A DNA stretch of 64,000 bases from Lachnospiraceae bacterium KM106-2. Its GTDB lineage: Bacteria > Bacillota > Clostridia > Lachnospirales > Lachnospiraceae. The stretch's first letter is position 1; every line of letters starts with the position of its first letter. Below, piece by piece: positions 62,754 to 64,000 of this stretch. The position numbers and the translations under genes were made by a program. Under the pieces are notes generated by a model that had not been told where the DNA came from, searched no databases, and was given only the letters and a program-made list of their open reading frames with translations. The stretch lies in assembly GCA_009731425.1 (NCBI GenBank), contig AP018794.1, positions 2,549,960 to 2,613,959 on the forward strand, in the 5' to 3' direction.

Positions 62754-64000
62754 TTACACATCGGATTTTGGTGTGATCATCAGCCTCGTTGTCCGCCTTG
62801 ATCTTTCCATTCTGCATACCTCATTATGGCTGTAATTAAAGTAAGCTAGCTTTAAACTCAGTTTTAACAGAGAAGAAAGATTTCTTACTCGGTTATAACT
62901 GACATCCAAATATTGCAGCCACTCCATTTTTCCAAGCGGTGTAAGATCTTTGATCTGATTGTGACTTAGATCTAATGCAAATGTATATCTCGCATATTCC
63001 AGACCTTCGATCTTTGTAATATTCCATTCCGTTAAATCCAGTTTCTTTGGTAAGCGACACATATCCTCCAATGTAAGTGGCTCTTCATTATCCACTCCTC
63101 GCTTAAGGGCATCATTGAGCGCCCGCCTTAAATTCGGATCAATGATTGGTGCATACCACTTTTTAGGATGCTCTGGTATCTGGAGCAGATAATAATGCAA
63201 GGGGGTGCCCGGAATCTCCCATGTTTTCTTCTCTTTTAAAATTCCTGCAATCATTACCTCATTATCATCTTCGATAAAACAGTCTCCTTCATGCACCTCA
63301 TTATTTTCTAAATAAGTTGCATATAAGATACGTTCCAAAGTAGAGTGAAACTTGCATAAAATTATCGAACGAGCTCCACCGAATGGATCTGGTTGTACTC
63401 CATCTATGGTTGTTTCAAAATCAGAAGATAATGTGGATCCCATCGCATACACATTATCATATTTATCAATAACTAAAACATCCGCCCTTGTCTCCCTGCT
63501 CCCTGACAAATAGGTTGCTTGTAGAATTCTTTTCCCATTTCTGCTTAATCGGCAGATAATTCCTTGTCCCTCTTCCATTGTAGAAAATGGATATATGGCA
63601 TGATGACTTATCTTAAATTGATAACCTGCAATTCCGGTCACATAAATCTCTCCTTGATTTGTAGGACATCCATAATATAACTGGTTATACCCGGTTGTTC
63701 CTCCTAAATAGGTCGAGTAGATAAGATTTCCTGATGAATCGATTTTTGTAACAAATCCATTTCCATATCCCCCAGAATAATACGGCTGACATACGTTTTC
63801 CGTCAAAAGGAATGCACCCAATGATCCACTAAGTCCAAATGGGCTTTCATAATAATCTGCAACTCCAACTAGATAAGTGTTTTCATAATTATCTGTTGAT
63901 ATCTGCCATCCCAGATCGATGTTATTGCTTCCTAGATAAGACGCATAGATTATCTCATTTTTGAAAGGGTCGATCTTAATAATAAAGGCATCGATTTCTC
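62754..64000 (-). CDS. SBBP-repeat and leucine-rich-repeat protein, 5' end outside window
   Basis: The frame is open from the window edge to a stop at 62754, 415 codons in view; a TTG at 63821 is not the true start, since coding with the same repeat pattern continues upstream of it. The first part has units such as IIYASYLGSNNIDLGW, LIYSTYLGGTTGYNQ and ILQATYLSGSRETRAD followed by D..NVY..G, the SBBP beta-propeller repeat. The end has leucine-rich repeats (LDLSHNQIKDLTPLGKMEWLQYLDVSYNRV). A cell-surface or secreted role is likely; the signal would be outside the window. Confidence 0.8.
   Translation of the reverse strand, partial: EIDAFIIKIDPFKNEIIYASYLGSNNIDLGWQISTDNYENTYLVGVADYYESPFGLSGSLGAFLLTENVCQPYYSGGYGNGFVTKIDSSGNLIYSTYLGGTTGYNQLYYGCPTNQGEIYVTGIAGYQFKISHHAIYPFSTMEEGQGIICRLSRNGKRILQATYLSGSRETRADVLVIDKYDNVYAMGSTLSSDFETTIDGVQPDPFGGARSIILCKFHSTLERILYATYLENNEVHEGDCFIEDDNEVMIAGILKEKKTWEIPGTPLHYYLLQIPEHPKKWYAPIIDPNLRRALNDALKRGVDNEEPLTLEDMCRLPKKLDLTEWNITKIEGLEYARYTFALDLSHNQIKDLTPLGKMEWLQYLDVSYNRVRNLSSLLKLSLKLAYFNYSHNEVCRMERSRRTTRLMITPKSDV

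Overview
The window comes from an AT-rich, low-GC Gram-positive chromosome. It most likely belongs to a plant-fibre-degrading Lachnospiraceae (Clostridium cluster XIVa type). Supporting this are strong AGGAGG ribosome sites, frequent TTG/GTG starts, a rex / acpS / nnr / alr / ndoA housekeeping block, a Re-type citrate synthase, BirA-type control of bioY, and several pentose and fucose glycan genes (two GH43, GH95, xylulokinase, ROK regulator). No rRNA, tRNA or CRISPR array was recognised.

Layout. 1-3.1 kb: the N-terminal part of an RCC1-like lipoprotein, a divergent Rrf2 regulator / FMN-binding protein pair, and a PHP phosphatase. 3.3-7.8 kb: a complete BceRS-BceAB peptide-antibiotic sensing and detoxification module. 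7.9-12.6 kb: an accessory strip of small, partly broken genes lying just downstream of rlmH. It is punctuated by five copies of a sequence matching the last codons of rlmH (GEPYHK-stop), one of which sits in a perfect 28-bp-arm palindrome. It also carries a 30-aa holin-like toxin locus, and a second copy of that locus from which the toxin has been lost between short direct repeats. This resembles the rlmH attachment-site islands known from staphylococcal SCC elements and is the most unusual part of the window. 12.6-24.6 kb: rlmH, a PTS + GH43 operon with a divergent AraC regulator, then ndoA (MazF toxin), alr, nnr, acpS, a coiled-coil protein, rex, and an ABC-F ATPase. 24.8-26.5 kb: an IS110-family element with a structured non-coding end that is a candidate bridge RNA.

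26.5-46.3 kb: secreted and membrane proteins, asparaginase, a Re-citrate synthase / isocitrate dehydrogenase / GntR operon (route to 2-oxoglutarate and glutamate), a lipoprotein metallopeptidase, a TtcA-like protein with an eroded PP-loop, carbamate kinase, a LytTR regulator with lrgAB, and a pyrimidine-nucleoside salvage operon (cdd, pdp, HAD hydrolase, aldo/keto reductase). 46.4-56.8 kb: GH95 fucosidase with a PfkB kinase, an operon of DUF4867 / fucose-arabinose-type isomerase / xylulokinase / transaldolase-like aldolase below a ROK regulator, and bioY + DUF1284 behind a BirA-type operator. 56.8-64 kb: a large secreted multidomain GH43, a soluble chemotaxis-type protein, a membrane metallophosphoesterase, and the C-terminal part of an SBBP/leucine-rich-repeat protein cut by the window end.

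The carbohydrate genes fit together: the secreted GH43 opens arabinan or xylan outside the cell, the PTS/GH43 pair and GH95 act on oligosaccharides, and the isomerase-kinase-aldolase operon feeds pentoses into central metabolism. Most convergent gene pairs share strong intrinsic terminators, which supports the gene boundaries given. All calls are from reading the sequence; no database search was possible.
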